Source of the DNA: Hyphomicrobiales bacterium
GTDB taxonomy: Bacteria > Pseudomonadota > Alphaproteobacteria > Rhizobiales > Rhizobiaceae
DNA: 64,000 bases
Assembly (NCBI GenBank): GCA_017305935.1
Contig: JAFKJU010000005.1
Span: 1 to 64,000 of the forward strand
Reading direction: 5' to 3'
Below, one piece after another: positions 55,620 to 64,000 of this stretch (position 1 is the first letter of the stretch; each line of letters opens with the position of its first letter). Below the pieces are notes generated by a model. It was not told the DNA's origin. It did not search any database and was given only the letters and a program-made list of their open reading frames with translations. The position numbers and the translations under genes were made by a program.

Positions 55620-56612
55620 TCAGGTTTCGGTGGAATTCGAGGATTGCGGATTGCGGCCGGGCGTCAGCGAGATCGCCCGTCTCGTGTCGGCAAGGCCGAG
55701 CACGACGATCAGGAAGGCGGGGAGCAGCATGGTCGACGCCAGATAGGCGAGGATCAGGGCCGGCATCCGCCAGGGTTTTCCGCGCGTGCGAAAATGCAAG
55801 ACGGCAAACCCGGAAATGAGAAAACCCGCGCCAAAGGTGCCGACGACGGTCGCGCCGATCAGCGCCGGCAGGCCGCCGACGAAGCAGGCGGCAAGGCCGG
55901 CGAGAAAGGCGAAGATCGCATAGCGGTTCATGCGCAGCGACGAGGGCATGTCCTCGCGCGGCCGCAGGCCACGGCCGGAAGCCGCGACGATGCGGGTCGC
56001 CACATAATAGGCCGAGAACAGAAGCAGCACCCAAAGCCCGCCCTGCGTCATCGGCAGGACGAGAACGACGAGCCGCTTGGTCTGCGCCACGACTTCCGCG
56101 CTGCTGGCCAGTTCCGGCTGCTGCGCCTGCATCTGCTCCATCATCAGGTCGACGAGCTGGTCGGTCAGGTGCGGGCCGTAGCCGACCATGAAGCCGACGA
56201 TGATGACGCCGACGGCGACCAGCGCGCAAAGCTGCAGCATGATGTCGGAGAGCGGATACCAGGCCATCAGGTGCGAGGGACCGCCGATTTCCGAGGCCGG
56301 GCGCCCCAGATTGGCGAGATGGCTGATCCAGCCGGCCGGCGCCAGCGTCACCGCCGTCATGACGACGGCAAAGCTCGGGCTGACGAAGACCGCGCCGATG
56401 GCCGCCGCCGTCGCAATCGCGATGACGACGCAGAGATTGCCCCAGCCGAGGCCGGCAAGCAGGATGGGGAGCGCCGAAGCCGCATAAAGCACCGCCGCGA
56501 AAGACGGCTGTGCACCCGCGCCGAACACCAGGAGGGCGGCGGTGATGCCGGCGACAAGGCCGATCAGCAGCATTTTCGGGTCGAAGGTCTTCACGTCGCT
56601 GTCCTGCGTCAC
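55620..56612 (-). CDS. DUF2232 membrane protein
   Basis: This 330-residue protein has eight or so hydrophobic helices, starting MLLIGLVAGITAALLVFGAG after a polar N-terminus. It matches the DUF2232 (YybS-like) pattern. Its place between rpsR and rplI is conserved in Rhizobiales, but the function is unknown. It lies 24 bp before rplI and 123 bp after rpsR on the same strand. Confidence 0.88.
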   Translation of the reverse strand: MTQDSDVKTFDPKMLLIGLVAGITAALLVFGAGAQPSFAAVLYAASALPILLAGLGWGNLCVVIAIATAAAIGAVFVSPSFAVVMTAVTLAPAGWISHLANLGRPASEIGGPSHLMAWYPLSDIMLQLCALVAVGVIIVGFMVGYGPHLTDQLVDLMMEQMQAQQPELASSAEVVAQTKRLVVLVLPMTQGGLWVLLLFSAYYVATRIVAASGRGLRPREDMPSSLRMNRYAIFAFLAGLAACFVGGLPALIGATVVGTFGAGFLISGFAVLHFRTRGKPWRMPALILAYLASTMLLPAFLIVVLGLADTRRAISLTPGRNPQSSNSTET

Positions 56613-56735
56613 GCAGTTAGAGGAGGCTTGCTCCCCAACATGGGATTTTAAGGGTTCCGATCCGCGCCCACCGCGGAAAGGGAAGAAAGGCGGACGAGCC
56701 GCCTTTCCGGAAGTCGATTGCGTTTCGCTAAAGGA

Positions 56736-56984
56736 TTAGGAAACGACGTAGGGCAGCAGGCCGAGGAAGCGGGCGCGCTTGATCGCCTGGGCGAGTTCGC
56801 GCTGCTTCTTTTGGGAAACGGCCGTGATGCGGGACGGAACGATCTTGCCGCGCTCGGAAATGTAGCGCTGCAGGAGACGAACGTCCTTGTAGTCGATCCG
56901 CGGAGCGTTTGCACCCGAGAAGGGGCAGGTCTTGCGACGACGATGGAACGGGCGGCGTGCCGGAGAGGAAGAGGATTCAGCCAT
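56736..56984 (-). CDS. rpsR: Ribosomal protein bS18
   Basis: bS18 pairs with bS6 on the 30S platform. The 82-residue protein has the S18 core [29 protein letters not shown] and [20 protein letters not shown]. The second of two close ATG codons is chosen: AAGGAG lies 2 nt from the first, too close, but 8 nt from the second. It follows rpsF by 12 nt. Confidence 0.97.
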   Translation of the reverse strand: MAESSSSPARRPFHRRRKTCPFSGANAPRIDYKDVRLLQRYISERGKIVPSRITAVSQKKQRELAQAIKRARFLGLLPYVVS

Positions 56985-56996
56985 GTTCATATCTCC

Positions 56997-57428
56997 TTAT
57001 GCACGGTCTTCGCGCGGACGGCGCGGGCGGTCGTCGTCACGGCGCGGACGGTCGCCGAAGCTGCGCTCCGGGCGGTCGCCATCGCGGCGCGGGCGGTCGT
57101 CGCGGTCGCGCTTCTGCATCATGGCGGAGGCGCCTTCTTCGTGCTTCTCGACGGCGATCGTCATGTAGCGAAGAACGTCTTCGTTGATGCGCATCTGGCG
57201 CTCGACTTCCTGGATGGCAGCCGCCGGAGCGTCGATGTCCATCAGGGCGTAGTGCGCCTTGCGGTTCTTCTTGATGCGGTAGGTGAGGGACTTGAGGCCC
57301 CAGTTCTCGACGCGGCCGACCTTGCCACCGAAGGCTTCGATGACAGCCTTGTACTGTTCGACGAGACCGTCGACCTGCTGCGGCGAAACGTCCTGGCGGG
57401 CCAGGAATACGTGTTCATAAAGAGCCAT
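56997..57428 (-). CDS. rpsF: Ribosomal protein bS6
   Basis: bS6 forms a heterodimer with bS18 on the 30S platform. The 143-residue protein has the S6 ferredoxin-like fold ([20 protein letters not shown], then [13 protein letters not shown]) and a long charged Arg/Asp-rich tail (about 105-143), as in other rhizobia. It is the first gene of the operon. A long leader with an inverted repeat pairing to the start region precedes it. Confidence 0.97.
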   Translation of the reverse strand: MALYEHVFLARQDVSPQQVDGLVEQYKAVIEAFGGKVGRVENWGLKSLTYRIKKNRKAHYALMDIDAPAAAIQEVERQMRINEDVLRYMTIAVEKHEEGASAMMQKRDRDDRPRRDGDRPERSFGDRPRRDDDRPRRPREDRA

Positions 57429-57484
57429 TGAGGCTTTGCCTTTCTTGCGTTTCATGGACCCGGACCTCGGCGGCTAAGCCTCAA
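57428..57484 (-). promoter_or_regulatory. Candidate autoregulatory leader structure of rpsF
   Basis: On the minus strand TTGAGGCTT (complement of 57476-57484) and its exact complement AAGCCTCAA (57428-57436) lie 39 nt apart. The second arm reaches the A of the rpsF ATG, so pairing would mask the start region. The loop holds CCGCCGAGGTCCGGGTCC-type sequence (57452-57471), reminiscent of the CCG-containing site known for S6:S18 binding in rpsF leaders. Function is inference. Confidence 0.5.
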
Positions 57485-57649
57485 CGACTGCTCCTGATGG
57501 GGAAACCCCGGCAAGAAAGCGTTTTTCGAGACGGTCGAGAGCGGAGACACGGGAGGCTGGAACCTTGTGGCTCCCAAGCGGCGCGCTGAGACAGCGAGCC
57601 GGCCCTCCGTTCAGCCACCAGCCTGAAGACCGGGTTGCGAACAGCGCGC

Positions 57650-57677
57650 CTTATACGCGGATTTGCTCGGAAAGCAA
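57650..57677 (-). promoter_or_regulatory. Promoter of the rpsF operon
   Basis: On the minus strand TTGCTT (57672-57677) and TATAAG (57650-57655) are separated by 16 bp, a sigma-70-type pair. It gives a leader of about 210-220 nt before rpsF. No competing hexamer pair was seen closer to the gene. Confidence 0.55.
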
Positions 57678-57705
57678 GGATATTCGATCCGGTGCCGGAA
57701 AAACC

Positions 57706-58215
57706 TCAGAGACTTCGGGACTTTTTCCATTTGCGCAGCCGCCCGCGTGCATTGGCATAAGGAGACGAGGTGTTGAACTGGATCATTCGTCCGAGCGACC
57801 ATTTTCCATACCAGCCGGGCTCGTAAAGTCCCTTGCCGGCCTCTTCGCCGACCACCCCCAGGATTTGCGTTTTCACGGTTTCGAGCCGTTCCCGCCGCTC
57901 CAGATAGGAAAGCATCGCATAATCGCTGTAGAATTTCTGGGCGAGGGCGCCGAGTGCATTCCATTTATATCCCGTTTCCGGAAAGTCCGGGTCCGCTCCG
58001 GCACGGCGAGCCTGCACCCATTTGAGTACGAGTTCGCCCCAGCCGATCAGATAGGCCAGCAGATCGTTGACGCTCATGACCGTTCCGGCCGCATGGCCAT
58101 CCAGTTCCCGTATCCCCGCCAGGTCGGCTGGAACGGTTTCCAGTTCCCGGACCAGCTTGACGAAGCCCGACTCTATGGCTTTGTGAAGTTGTTCTGCGTT
58201 TTCAGGAACGGCCAT
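57706..58215 (-). CDS. ClbS/DfsB-family protein (DUF1706)
   Basis: This 169-residue four-helix protein has the segments typical of ClbS/DfsB: GHAAGTVMSVNDLLAYLIGW (about 41-60), KWNALGALAQKFYSDY and KWSLGRMIQFNTSSPYANAR near the C-terminus. ClbS of E. coli protects DNA by hydrolysing the reactive cyclopropane of colibactin. No colibactin genes are nearby, so the local substrate is unknown. GAGAGA precedes the ATG. The aldo/keto reductase gene lies 17 bp upstream on the same strand, suggesting co-transcription. Confidence 0.88.
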   Translation of the reverse strand: MAVPENAEQLHKAIESGFVKLVRELETVPADLAGIRELDGHAAGTVMSVNDLLAYLIGWGELVLKWVQARRAGADPDFPETGYKWNALGALAQKFYSDYAMLSYLERRERLETVKTQILGVVGEEAGKGLYEPGWYGKWSLGRMIQFNTSSPYANARGRLRKWKKSRSL

Positions 58216-58232
58216 GATGGTCTCTCGCTTTC

Positions 58233-59276
58233 TTATATCGGCATCGGATACTGCCGATGCACGCCAGCGATGTCCCTCAGGACTTCCTCGGACAAGGTGA
58301 TGTCCCTTGCGCCGATCACCGTGGCGAGCTGTTCCATCGTCGTCGCGCCGATAATCACCGAGGCCATGAACGGCCGCGTCAGGCAGAAGGCGATCGCCAT
58401 TGCCGCCGGGTCGAGCCCATGGCGGCGCGCGATCTCGACATAGGCCGCGACCGGCTTTTCCTGCAGCGGCTGCAAGCGGCCACCGAGATCGGCATTGATC
58501 GAGGCGCGCGAGCCGGGCGGAATCGTGCCGCCGAGATATTTGCCCGAGAGCAGCCCGGCCGCCAGCGGCGAATAGGCGAGCAGCCCGACATCCTCGAAAT
58601 GCGACAGCTCCGCCATGTCGAGATCGTAATGCCGGTAGAGCAGATTGTATTCGTTCTGGACGGTTGCGACGCGCGGCAGGCCCTTGCGCTCCGACAGCGA
58701 CAGATATTTCTGCGTGCCCCACGTCGTTTCGTTGGAGAGGCCGATGGCGCGAACCTTGCCGGCCTTCACCGCCTCGTCCAGCGTGTCGAGGATCGCCAGG
58801 ATGTCGGCGGTCGCCTGTTCGCGGTCGATCCTGGCGGTATTGTATTGCCAGGCATGGCGGAAGTGGAAATGCGGACGGTTCGGCCAGTGGACCTGGTAGA
58901 GATCGATATGATCGGTTTTCAACCGCATCAGGCTGTTGTCGAGCGCCTCGCGGATGCCGGCGGGATCGATGGGGCGACCGCCGCGGATATAGGGGCGGCC
59001 GGGCCCGGCGACCTTGGTGGCGAGGACGACGTCGCCGCGCTTGCCGCTCTTTTGCAGCCATGTGCCGATGAAGGCTTCGGTGTCGCCCCAGGTTTCTGCG
59101 GAGACCGGTGTCGTCGGGTAGAGTTCGGCGGTATCGAAGAAATTGACGCCCTGCGACAGTGCATAGTCCATCTGGCGATGCGCTTCTGCTTCGCTGTTCT
59201 GACTACCCCAGGTCATCGTGCCAAGGCAGATTTCCGACACCGAGATATCGGTGCGGCCCAGCTTCTTGTACTTCAT
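58233..59276 (-). CDS. Aldo/keto reductase (Tas-like)
   Basis: This 347-residue NADPH-dependent reductase has the family landmarks FFDTAELY (catalytic Asp and Tyr, near 47-54), LATKVAG (Lys) and YQVHWPN (His). The long insert before the C-terminus and the start YKKLGRTDISVSEICLGTMT fit the Tas/YajO branch. It is divergent from fabD (178 bp) and sits before the ClbS-type gene. The substrate is unknown. The ribosome site is weak. Confidence 0.9.
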   Translation of the reverse strand: MKYKKLGRTDISVSEICLGTMTWGSQNSEAEAHRQMDYALSQGVNFFDTAELYPTTPVSAETWGDTEAFIGTWLQKSGKRGDVVLATKVAGPGRPYIRGGRPIDPAGIREALDNSLMRLKTDHIDLYQVHWPNRPHFHFRHAWQYNTARIDREQATADILAILDTLDEAVKAGKVRAIGLSNETTWGTQKYLSLSERKGLPRVATVQNEYNLLYRHYDLDMAELSHFEDVGLLAYSPLAAGLLSGKYLGGTIPPGSRASINADLGGRLQPLQEKPVAAYVEIARRHGLDPAAMAIAFCLTRPFMASVIIGATTMEQLATVIGARDITLSEEVLRDIAGVHRQYPMPI

Positions 59277-59454
59277 GAAAAAAGATCCGTGCTTGGGTAA
59301 GACGCCGGCAATGTAGGCCGGTTTTGATTGAACGCAAGTGCGAAATGCCACGGGAAAACGCCGGAAAATCTGGCGGTGCAGCAAGCAAGGCAGGCTTGAC
59401 ATGCCGTTGACACTTGGCGAATGGAAAGAAAACAGACCGGAGGATGACATCCCT

Positions 59455-60399
59455 ATGGCAATCGCATTCACGTTTCCGGGCCAGGGCAGCCAGTCCGTCG
59501 GCATGGGCAAGGATCTGGCCGAGGCTTTTCCCGAAGCCCGCGCCGTCTTCGAAGAGGTCGACGAGGCGCTCGGCCAGAAACTTTCCGCCGTCATGTGGGA
59601 GGGCCCTGAAGACATGCTGACGCTGACGGCCAATGCCCAGCCGGCGCTGATGGCCGTTTCCATCGCGGCGATCCGGGTTCTAGAAAGCCGCGGCCTGTCG
59701 CTGAAGGACAAGGTGGCCTATGTCGCCGGCCATTCGCTTGGCGAATATTCGGCGCTCTGTGCCGCCGGCAGCGTCTCGCTGGCCGACACCGCCCGCCTGC
59801 TGCGCATTCGCGGCAATGCCATGCAGGCCGCAGTCCCGGTCGGCGCCGGCGCCATGGCGGCGATCATCGGCCTCGAACAGGGCGATGTCGAAGCGGTCTG
59901 CGCGGAAGCCTCCGCCATCGGCCCCTGCCAGATCGCCAACGACAATGGCGGCGGCCAGCTTGTCATCTCCGGTGAGAAGGCGGCCGTGGAAAAGGCGGCA
60001 GGCCTTGCCACCGACAAGGGCGCCAAGCGCGCCATCCTGCTGCCGGTCTCCGCACCCTTCCATTCCGCCCTGATGGCCCCGGCCGCAGAGGCCATGCGTG
60101 AGGCGCTGGCTGGTGTGGCGATCAACCATCCGGTCGTGCCGCTCATCGCCAATGTCCGCGCCGCCCCGGTTTCGGATGCCAAGGAAATCGCCGCCCTTCT
60201 CGTCGAGCAGGTGACCGGCCAGGTGCGTTGGCGCGAGACGATCGAATGGTTTGCAAAGAACGGCGTCGCCACGCTTTATGAAGTGGGCTCCGGCAAGGTG
60301 CTGACCGGGCTTGCCCGCCGCATCGACAAGTCCGTTACCGGCATCGCCATCAATACGCCCGCCGATGTCGACGCGGCGCTTTCGGCTATCCTTAGCTGA
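59455..60399 (+). CDS. fabD: Malonyl-CoA:ACP transacylase
   Basis: FabD moves malonyl from CoA to ACP for fatty-acid elongation. The 314-residue protein has FPGQGSQ (7-13), the nucleophile Ser94 in GHSLGE and the catalytic His in VSAPFHSALM. GGAGGA lies 10 nt upstream; the longer upstream frame is not needed. It heads fabD-fabG-acpP-fabF, a typical fatty-acid cluster. Confidence 0.97.
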   Translation: MAIAFTFPGQGSQSVGMGKDLAEAFPEARAVFEEVDEALGQKLSAVMWEGPEDMLTLTANAQPALMAVSIAAIRVLESRGLSLKDKVAYVAGHSLGEYSALCAAGSVSLADTARLLRIRGNAMQAAVPVGAGAMAAIIGLEQGDVEAVCAEASAIGPCQIANDNGGGQLVISGEKAAVEKAAGLATDKGAKRAILLPVSAPFHSALMAPAAEAMREALAGVAINHPVVPLIANVRAAPVSDAKEIAALLVEQVTGQVRWRETIEWFAKNGVATLYEVGSGKVLTGLARRIDKSVTGIAINTPADVDAALSAILS

Positions 60400-60418
60400 C
60401 AAACGAAGGAACTTGACC

Positions 60419-61156
60419 ATGTTTGATTTGACCGGACGCAAGGCGCTGGTAACCGGCGCCACCGGCGGCATCGGCGAGGAAATCGCCCGTATGCTGCATG
60501 CCCGCGGCGCCGTCGTCGGCCTTCACGGCACGCGTGTCGAGAAGCTGGAAGCGCTGGCCGGCGAACTCGGCGAGCGGGTGAAGATCTTCCCGGCCAACCT
60601 CTCGGATCGCGACAGCGTCAAGGCGCTGGGCGAAAAGGCCGAGGCCGACCTCGAAGGCGTCGACATCCTCGTCAACAATGCCGGCATCACCAAGGACGGC
60701 CTGTTCGTGCGCATGAGCGATGCGGACTGGGACAGCGTGCTCGAAGTCAACCTGACGGCCGTCTTCCGCCTGACGCGCGAACTGGCGCATCCGATGATGC
60801 GCCGCCGCTTCGGCCGCATCGTCAACATCACCTCGGTCGTCGGCGTCACCGGCAATCCCGGCCAGGCGAACTATTGCGCCTCCAAGGCCGGCATGATCGG
60901 CTTTTCCAAGTCGCTGGCCCAGGAAATCGCCACCCGCAACGTGACGGTCAACTGCGTCGCCCCCGGCTTCATCGAAAGCGCCATGACCGGCAAGCTGAAC
61001 GACAAGCAGAAAGACGCCATCCTGGGCGCCATCCCGATGAAACGGATGGGCACCGGCGCCGAAGTCTCGTCGGCCGTGCTCTACCTGGCCTCGAACGAGG
61101 CAAGCTACGTCACCGGCCAGACGATCCATGTCAACGGCGGCATGGCGATGATCTGA
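60419..61156 (+). CDS. fabG: 3-oxoacyl-ACP reductase
   Basis: FabG reduces 3-oxoacyl-ACP with NADPH. The 245-residue protein has TGATGGIG (12-19), NNAGIT and the catalytic Ser and YCASK (about 151-155). The order fabD-fabG and the GAAGGA 8 nt before the start support the call over a generic SDR. It lies 19 bp after fabD. Confidence 0.96.
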   Translation: MFDLTGRKALVTGATGGIGEEIARMLHARGAVVGLHGTRVEKLEALAGELGERVKIFPANLSDRDSVKALGEKAEADLEGVDILVNNAGITKDGLFVRMSDADWDSVLEVNLTAVFRLTRELAHPMMRRRFGRIVNITSVVGVTGNPGQANYCASKAGMIGFSKSLAQEIATRNVTVNCVAPGFIESAMTGKLNDKQKDAILGAIPMKRMGTGAEVSSAVLYLASNEASYVTGQTIHVNGGMAMI

Positions 61157-61443
61157 GGCGTGCATGGGCGATTTGGTCGAATGCAGCTAAAATGCATGTT
61201 GACCAAGCCCATAGCCGACGATTTTCTGGCTTTGCGGCGGCCTTAAACCGTGTTAAGCGGGCCATGACTGTGAACAGTCGCCCCGCGAACAGGCGTGACC
61301 GGTTCGACTTTCGCAGCGACCGGACCGCTACGGGACGACGGGGATGAACGGTTTGCCGGGCGCCTTTTCGGCGCCGCAGGCCAAGAGCAGGGTACGGATG
61401 CCATAACGGCATTCTGGTGAAGTCAAAGGTCGAGGAAACCGAC

Positions 61444-61680
61444 ATGAGCGATATCGCAGAACGCGTTAAGAAAATTGTGGTTGATCATCTGGGCGTTGAC
61501 GCCGAGAAGGTTGTCGAAGGCGCCAGCTTCATCGACGATCTCGGTGCGGATTCGCTCGACACCGTCGAGTTGGTCATGGCGTTCGAAGAAGAATTCGGCG
61601 TCGAAATCCCGGACGACGCCGCAGACTCGATCCTGACCGTCGGCGATGCCGTCAAGTTCATCGAGAAGGCCCAGGCCTGA
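61444..61680 (+). CDS. acpP: Acyl carrier protein
   Basis: AcpP carries growing acyl chains on phosphopantetheine. The 78-residue acidic protein has the attachment Ser37 in [10 protein letters not shown]. The start [12 protein letters not shown] has GAGGA 7 nt before it. A 287-bp gap before it suggests its own promoter. AcpS in this window modifies it. Confidence 0.98.
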   Translation: MSDIAERVKKIVVDHLGVDAEKVVEGASFIDDLGADSLDTVELVMAFEEEFGVEIPDDAADSILTVGDAVKFIEKAQA

Positions 61681-61736
61681 TATCGAATCCTTCTCAGGAT
61701 TCCGCGGGCGGACCCTTGTCCGGTTCGCCCCGTTTT

Positions 61737-61760
61737 GCCCGGTCTTCCGGGCATTTCTCT
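61737..61760 (+). terminator. Hairpin downstream of acpP
   Basis: The stem GCCCGG / CCGGGC with loop TCTT (61737-61752) is followed by ATTTCTCTT. It probably reduces readthrough into fabF, which follows at 40 bp, so acpP can be made in excess. Confidence 0.6.
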
Positions 61761-61800
61761 TCATAAGAATACGTTGAATTATAGGGTGGGCTGACGGACG

Positions 61801-63063
61801 ATGAGACGTGTCGTGATCACCGGTACCGGTATGGTATCTCCTTTGGGATGCGGAACGGAGGTGACATGGTCTCGCCTGCTCGCAGGGCAAAACGGCGCCC
61901 GACTCGTCACTGAATTCGAAGTCGAGGATCTGCCTGCCAAGATTGCCTGCCGTATTCCTGTGGGCGACGGTTCCGACGGCACCTACAATGCCGATGACTG
62001 GATGGAGCCGAAGGAGCAGCGCAAGGTCGATCCCTTCATCATCTACGGCATGGCCGCCGCCGATATGGCGCTCGCCGACGCCAACTGGCATCCTGAGACC
62101 GACGAGGACCAGATCGCCACCGGCGTGCTGATCGGCTCGGGCATCGGCGGCCTCGAAGGCATTGTTGAGGCTGGCTATACGCTGCGCGACAAGGGGCCGC
62201 GCCGCATTTCGCCTTTCTTCATTCCCGGCCGGCTGATCAATCTCGTCTCGGGCCAGGTTTCGATCCGCCACAAGCTGCGCGGTCCCAATCACGCGGTCGT
62301 CACCGCCTGCTCGACCGGCGCGCACGCCATCGGCGACGCCGCCCGGCTGATTGCCCTGGGTGACGCCGACGTCATGGTCGCCGGCGGCGCGGAATCGCCG
62401 ATCTGCCGCATTTCGCTGGCCGGTTTCGCCGCCTGCAAGGCACTCTCCACCCAGCACAACGACGACCCGCAAAAGGCCTCGCGCCCCTATGACAAGGACC
62501 GTGACGGTTTCGTCATGGGCGAGGGCGCTGGAATCGTCGTCCTCGAGGAGCTGGAGCATGCGCTGGCGCGCGGTGCGAAGATCTACGCCGAAGTGGTCGG
62601 CTACGGCCTCTCGGGCGACGCCTTCCACATCACAGCGCCGTCCGAGGACGGCGAGGGCGCCTATCGCTGCATGGCCATGGCGTTGAAGCGCGCCGGCCTG
62701 ACGCCTGCCGATATCGACTATGTCAACGCCCACGGCACCTCGACCATGGCCGATACCATCGAGCTCGGCGCCGTCGAGCGCCTGGTCGGCGACGCCGCCG
62801 CGCGCATCTCCATGTCCTCGACGAAGTCAGCCACCGGCCATCTGCTGGGCGCGGCGGGCGCGATCGAGGCCATTTTCGCCACGCTCGCCATTCGCGACAA
62901 CATCGTGCCGCCGACCCTCAACCTCGACAATCCCGAGCGCGAGACGGCCATCGATCTGGTGCCGCACAAGGCGCGGGAGCGCGAGGTGAACGTTGCCGTG
63001 TCGAATTCCTTCGGCTTCGGCGGCACCAACGCATCGCTGGTGCTCCGCCGCTATCAGAACTGA
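61801..63063 (+). CDS. fabF: 3-oxoacyl-ACP synthase II
   Basis: FabF condenses malonyl-ACP with acyl-ACP. The 420-residue protein has the nucleophile Cys170 in VTACSTGAHA, and the two catalytic His in NAHGTST and SATGHLLGAAGA. The final GFGGTNASLVLRR is typical. It starts MRRVVITGTGMVSPLG after a weak ribosome site. Confidence 0.97.
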   Translation: MRRVVITGTGMVSPLGCGTEVTWSRLLAGQNGARLVTEFEVEDLPAKIACRIPVGDGSDGTYNADDWMEPKEQRKVDPFIIYGMAAADMALADANWHPETDEDQIATGVLIGSGIGGLEGIVEAGYTLRDKGPRRISPFFIPGRLINLVSGQVSIRHKLRGPNHAVVTACSTGAHAIGDAARLIALGDADVMVAGGAESPICRISLAGFAACKALSTQHNDDPQKASRPYDKDRDGFVMGEGAGIVVLEELEHALARGAKIYAEVVGYGLSGDAFHITAPSEDGEGAYRCMAMALKRAGLTPADIDYVNAHGTSTMADTIELGAVERLVGDAAARISMSSTKSATGHLLGAAGAIEAIFATLAIRDNIVPPTLNLDNPERETAIDLVPHKAREREVNVAVSNSFGFGGTNASLVLRRYQN

Positions 63064-63087
63064 CGGTTGGCCCTGCAAAGATTTCCC

Positions 63088-63120
63088 GGCAAAAGCGTAG
63101 AGCGGTTTTGCCGGAATTGC
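63088..63120. repeat. Palindromic intergenic repeat, copy E
   Basis: CGGCAAAA and TTTTGCCG flank a core containing GCGTAGAGCGG, with GGAATTGC directly after. It lies 25 bp after fabF and is the most diverged copy of the family seen at copies A to D. Confidence 0.6.
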
Positions 63121-63243
63121 TTTTCAAAAGAGGGCGGGCCGTTTTGGTCACGATTGCCTGGAGCGGCGCGGTCGCTTCCTGAACCTGTTTTTTGCCGCAT
63201 TGGTTAGCCAAACACCGCCGATGCGAAATGAAGAGGATTGCCG

Positions 63244-64000
63244 GTGAGCGATACGAACCAGAATGGCGAAACGGGTTTCGGCCGGGACGGTGCTTCGGGC
63301 GCCAAGGGTCCGATCATTCCCAAATCCGCCAACGAGGCGCTTCGGCCGGAGCGGGTTCCCGATCCGCCGCGCCGCTCGCGCAAGGCGCGCAGCCAGCTGG
63401 TGATTTTCCTGAATTTCCTGATGACGCTGGTCGTGTTCGTCTCGGCCGCCGCGGTCTTCGCATTCTATTATGCCGTCTCCACCTATCAGGCGCCGGGGCC
63501 GCTGGAAACCAACACCAATTTCATCGTGCGCAACGGCGCGGGCTTGGCCGAGATCGCCTCCAGCCTGGAGCGCAACGACATCGTCTCCGACGGGCGTATC
63601 TTCCGCTATATGACCGCGACCTATCTCAAGGACAACGAATCGCTGAAGGCCGGCGAATACGAGATCAAGGCCGGCGCCTCCATGAAGGAAATCATGGAGC
63701 TGCTGAAATCCGGCAAGTCGATCCTCTATTCCATCTCCTTCCCCGAGGGCTTGACGGTGCGCCAGATGTATCGCCGTCTCGCCGACGATCCCGTGCTCGA
63801 AGGCGAGGTGCCGAACGACATGCCCGCCGAAGGCAGCCTGCGTCCCGATACCTATAAATTCTCGCGCGGCACCAAGCGCGGCGAGATCGTCGAGCAGATG
63901 CTGGCGGCGCAGGAAAAGCTGATCGACCAGATCTGGGACAAGCGCGATGCCAGCGTTCCGATCAAGTCGAAGGAGGATTTCGTCACGCTCGCCTCCATCG
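63244..64000 (+). CDS. mltG: Endolytic transglycosylase MltG, N-terminal part (3' end outside window)
   Basis: MltG cuts nascent glycan strands at the inner membrane. The visible 252 residues begin with a charged, Pro/Arg-rich cytosolic part. One transmembrane helix (about 55-75) and the YceG-type LysM-like domain follow, with YLKDNESLKAGEYEIKAG (about 130-147) and SFPEGLTVRQMYRR. The window ends at TLASI, just before the expected catalytic Glu segment, so the active site is not seen. The GTG start has AAGAGGA 6 nt upstream. It follows fabF, as in many bacteria. Confidence 0.9.
   Translation, partial: MSDTNQNGETGFGRDGASGAKGPIIPKSANEALRPERVPDPPRRSRKARSQLVIFLNFLMTLVVFVSAAAVFAFYYAVSTYQAPGPLETNTNFIVRNGAGLAEIASSLERNDIVSDGRIFRYMTATYLKDNESLKAGEYEIKAGASMKEIMELLKSGKSILYSISFPEGLTVRQMYRRLADDPVLEGEVPNDMPAEGSLRPDTYKFSRGTKRGEIVEQMLAAQEKLIDQIWDKRDASVPIKSKEDFVTLASI

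Overview
The window is an ordinary stretch of chromosome from a member of the Rhizobiaceae (Rhizobium / Agrobacterium / Neorhizobium type). The evidence is a Porin_2 outer-membrane porin, a single bifunctional Rsh next to rpoZ, the order acpS-lepB-rnc-era-recO, the phosphatidylserine pair psd-pssA, the block rpsF-rpsR-DUF2232-rplI ... dnaB ... alr-radA-cvpA-purF, and GC-rich codon use throughout. Assignment below family level is inference. No tRNA, rRNA, CRISPR array, insertion sequence or prophage was seen.

Layout. 1-5.4 kb: end of a porin gene with its terminator, a lytic transglycosylase and an alpha/beta hydrolase, then dapA and smpB. 5.6-11 kb: a soluble globin-coupled chemoreceptor, an NYN-domain protein, rpoZ and rsh. 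11-17.2 kb: a DUF3563 microprotein, a DUF2062 membrane protein, acpS-lepB-rnc-era, a Crp/Fnr regulator, a receiver-only response regulator and recO. 17.3-28.8 kb: MOSC, HD and DUF2339 genes, periplasmic sodC, MscS, a coupled ygfZ-HD hydrolase-phosphatase operon, small unknown genes, Nudix, YnfA, an SRAP protein and a 51-residue gene. 29-42 kb: psd-pssA, an Atm1-type exporter, a LysM protein with duplicated domains, LOG, RarD, a citramalate-synthase-type enzyme, a peptidase-GFA-VOC cluster and cysS. 42-57.7 kb: the purF-cvpA-radA-alr / dnaB / rplI-rpsR-rpsF block, all on the minus strand. It is interrupted by two plus-strand cassettes: an AraC regulator with azlCD, and a MarR regulator with an EmrB-like pump and an HlyD adaptor. 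57.7-64 kb: a ClbS/DfsB-type protein and an aldo/keto reductase, then fabD-fabG-acpP-fabF and the start of mltG.

How it fits together. Most genes are housekeeping: stringent response, RNA and protein processing, phospholipid, fatty-acid, lysine and purine synthesis, and ribosome assembly. The accessory content is small. It consists of the two regulator-transporter cassettes in the ribosomal/replication block, the ClbS-like gene, a family of palindromic intergenic repeats and several compact overlapping operons. No large undescribed system is evident. The best leads are the 18-nt motif shared by the araC and azlC upstream regions, the inverted repeat pairing the rpsF leader with its start codon, the ClbS-like gene outside any colibactin cluster, and the 51-residue gene with its own ribosome site and terminator.
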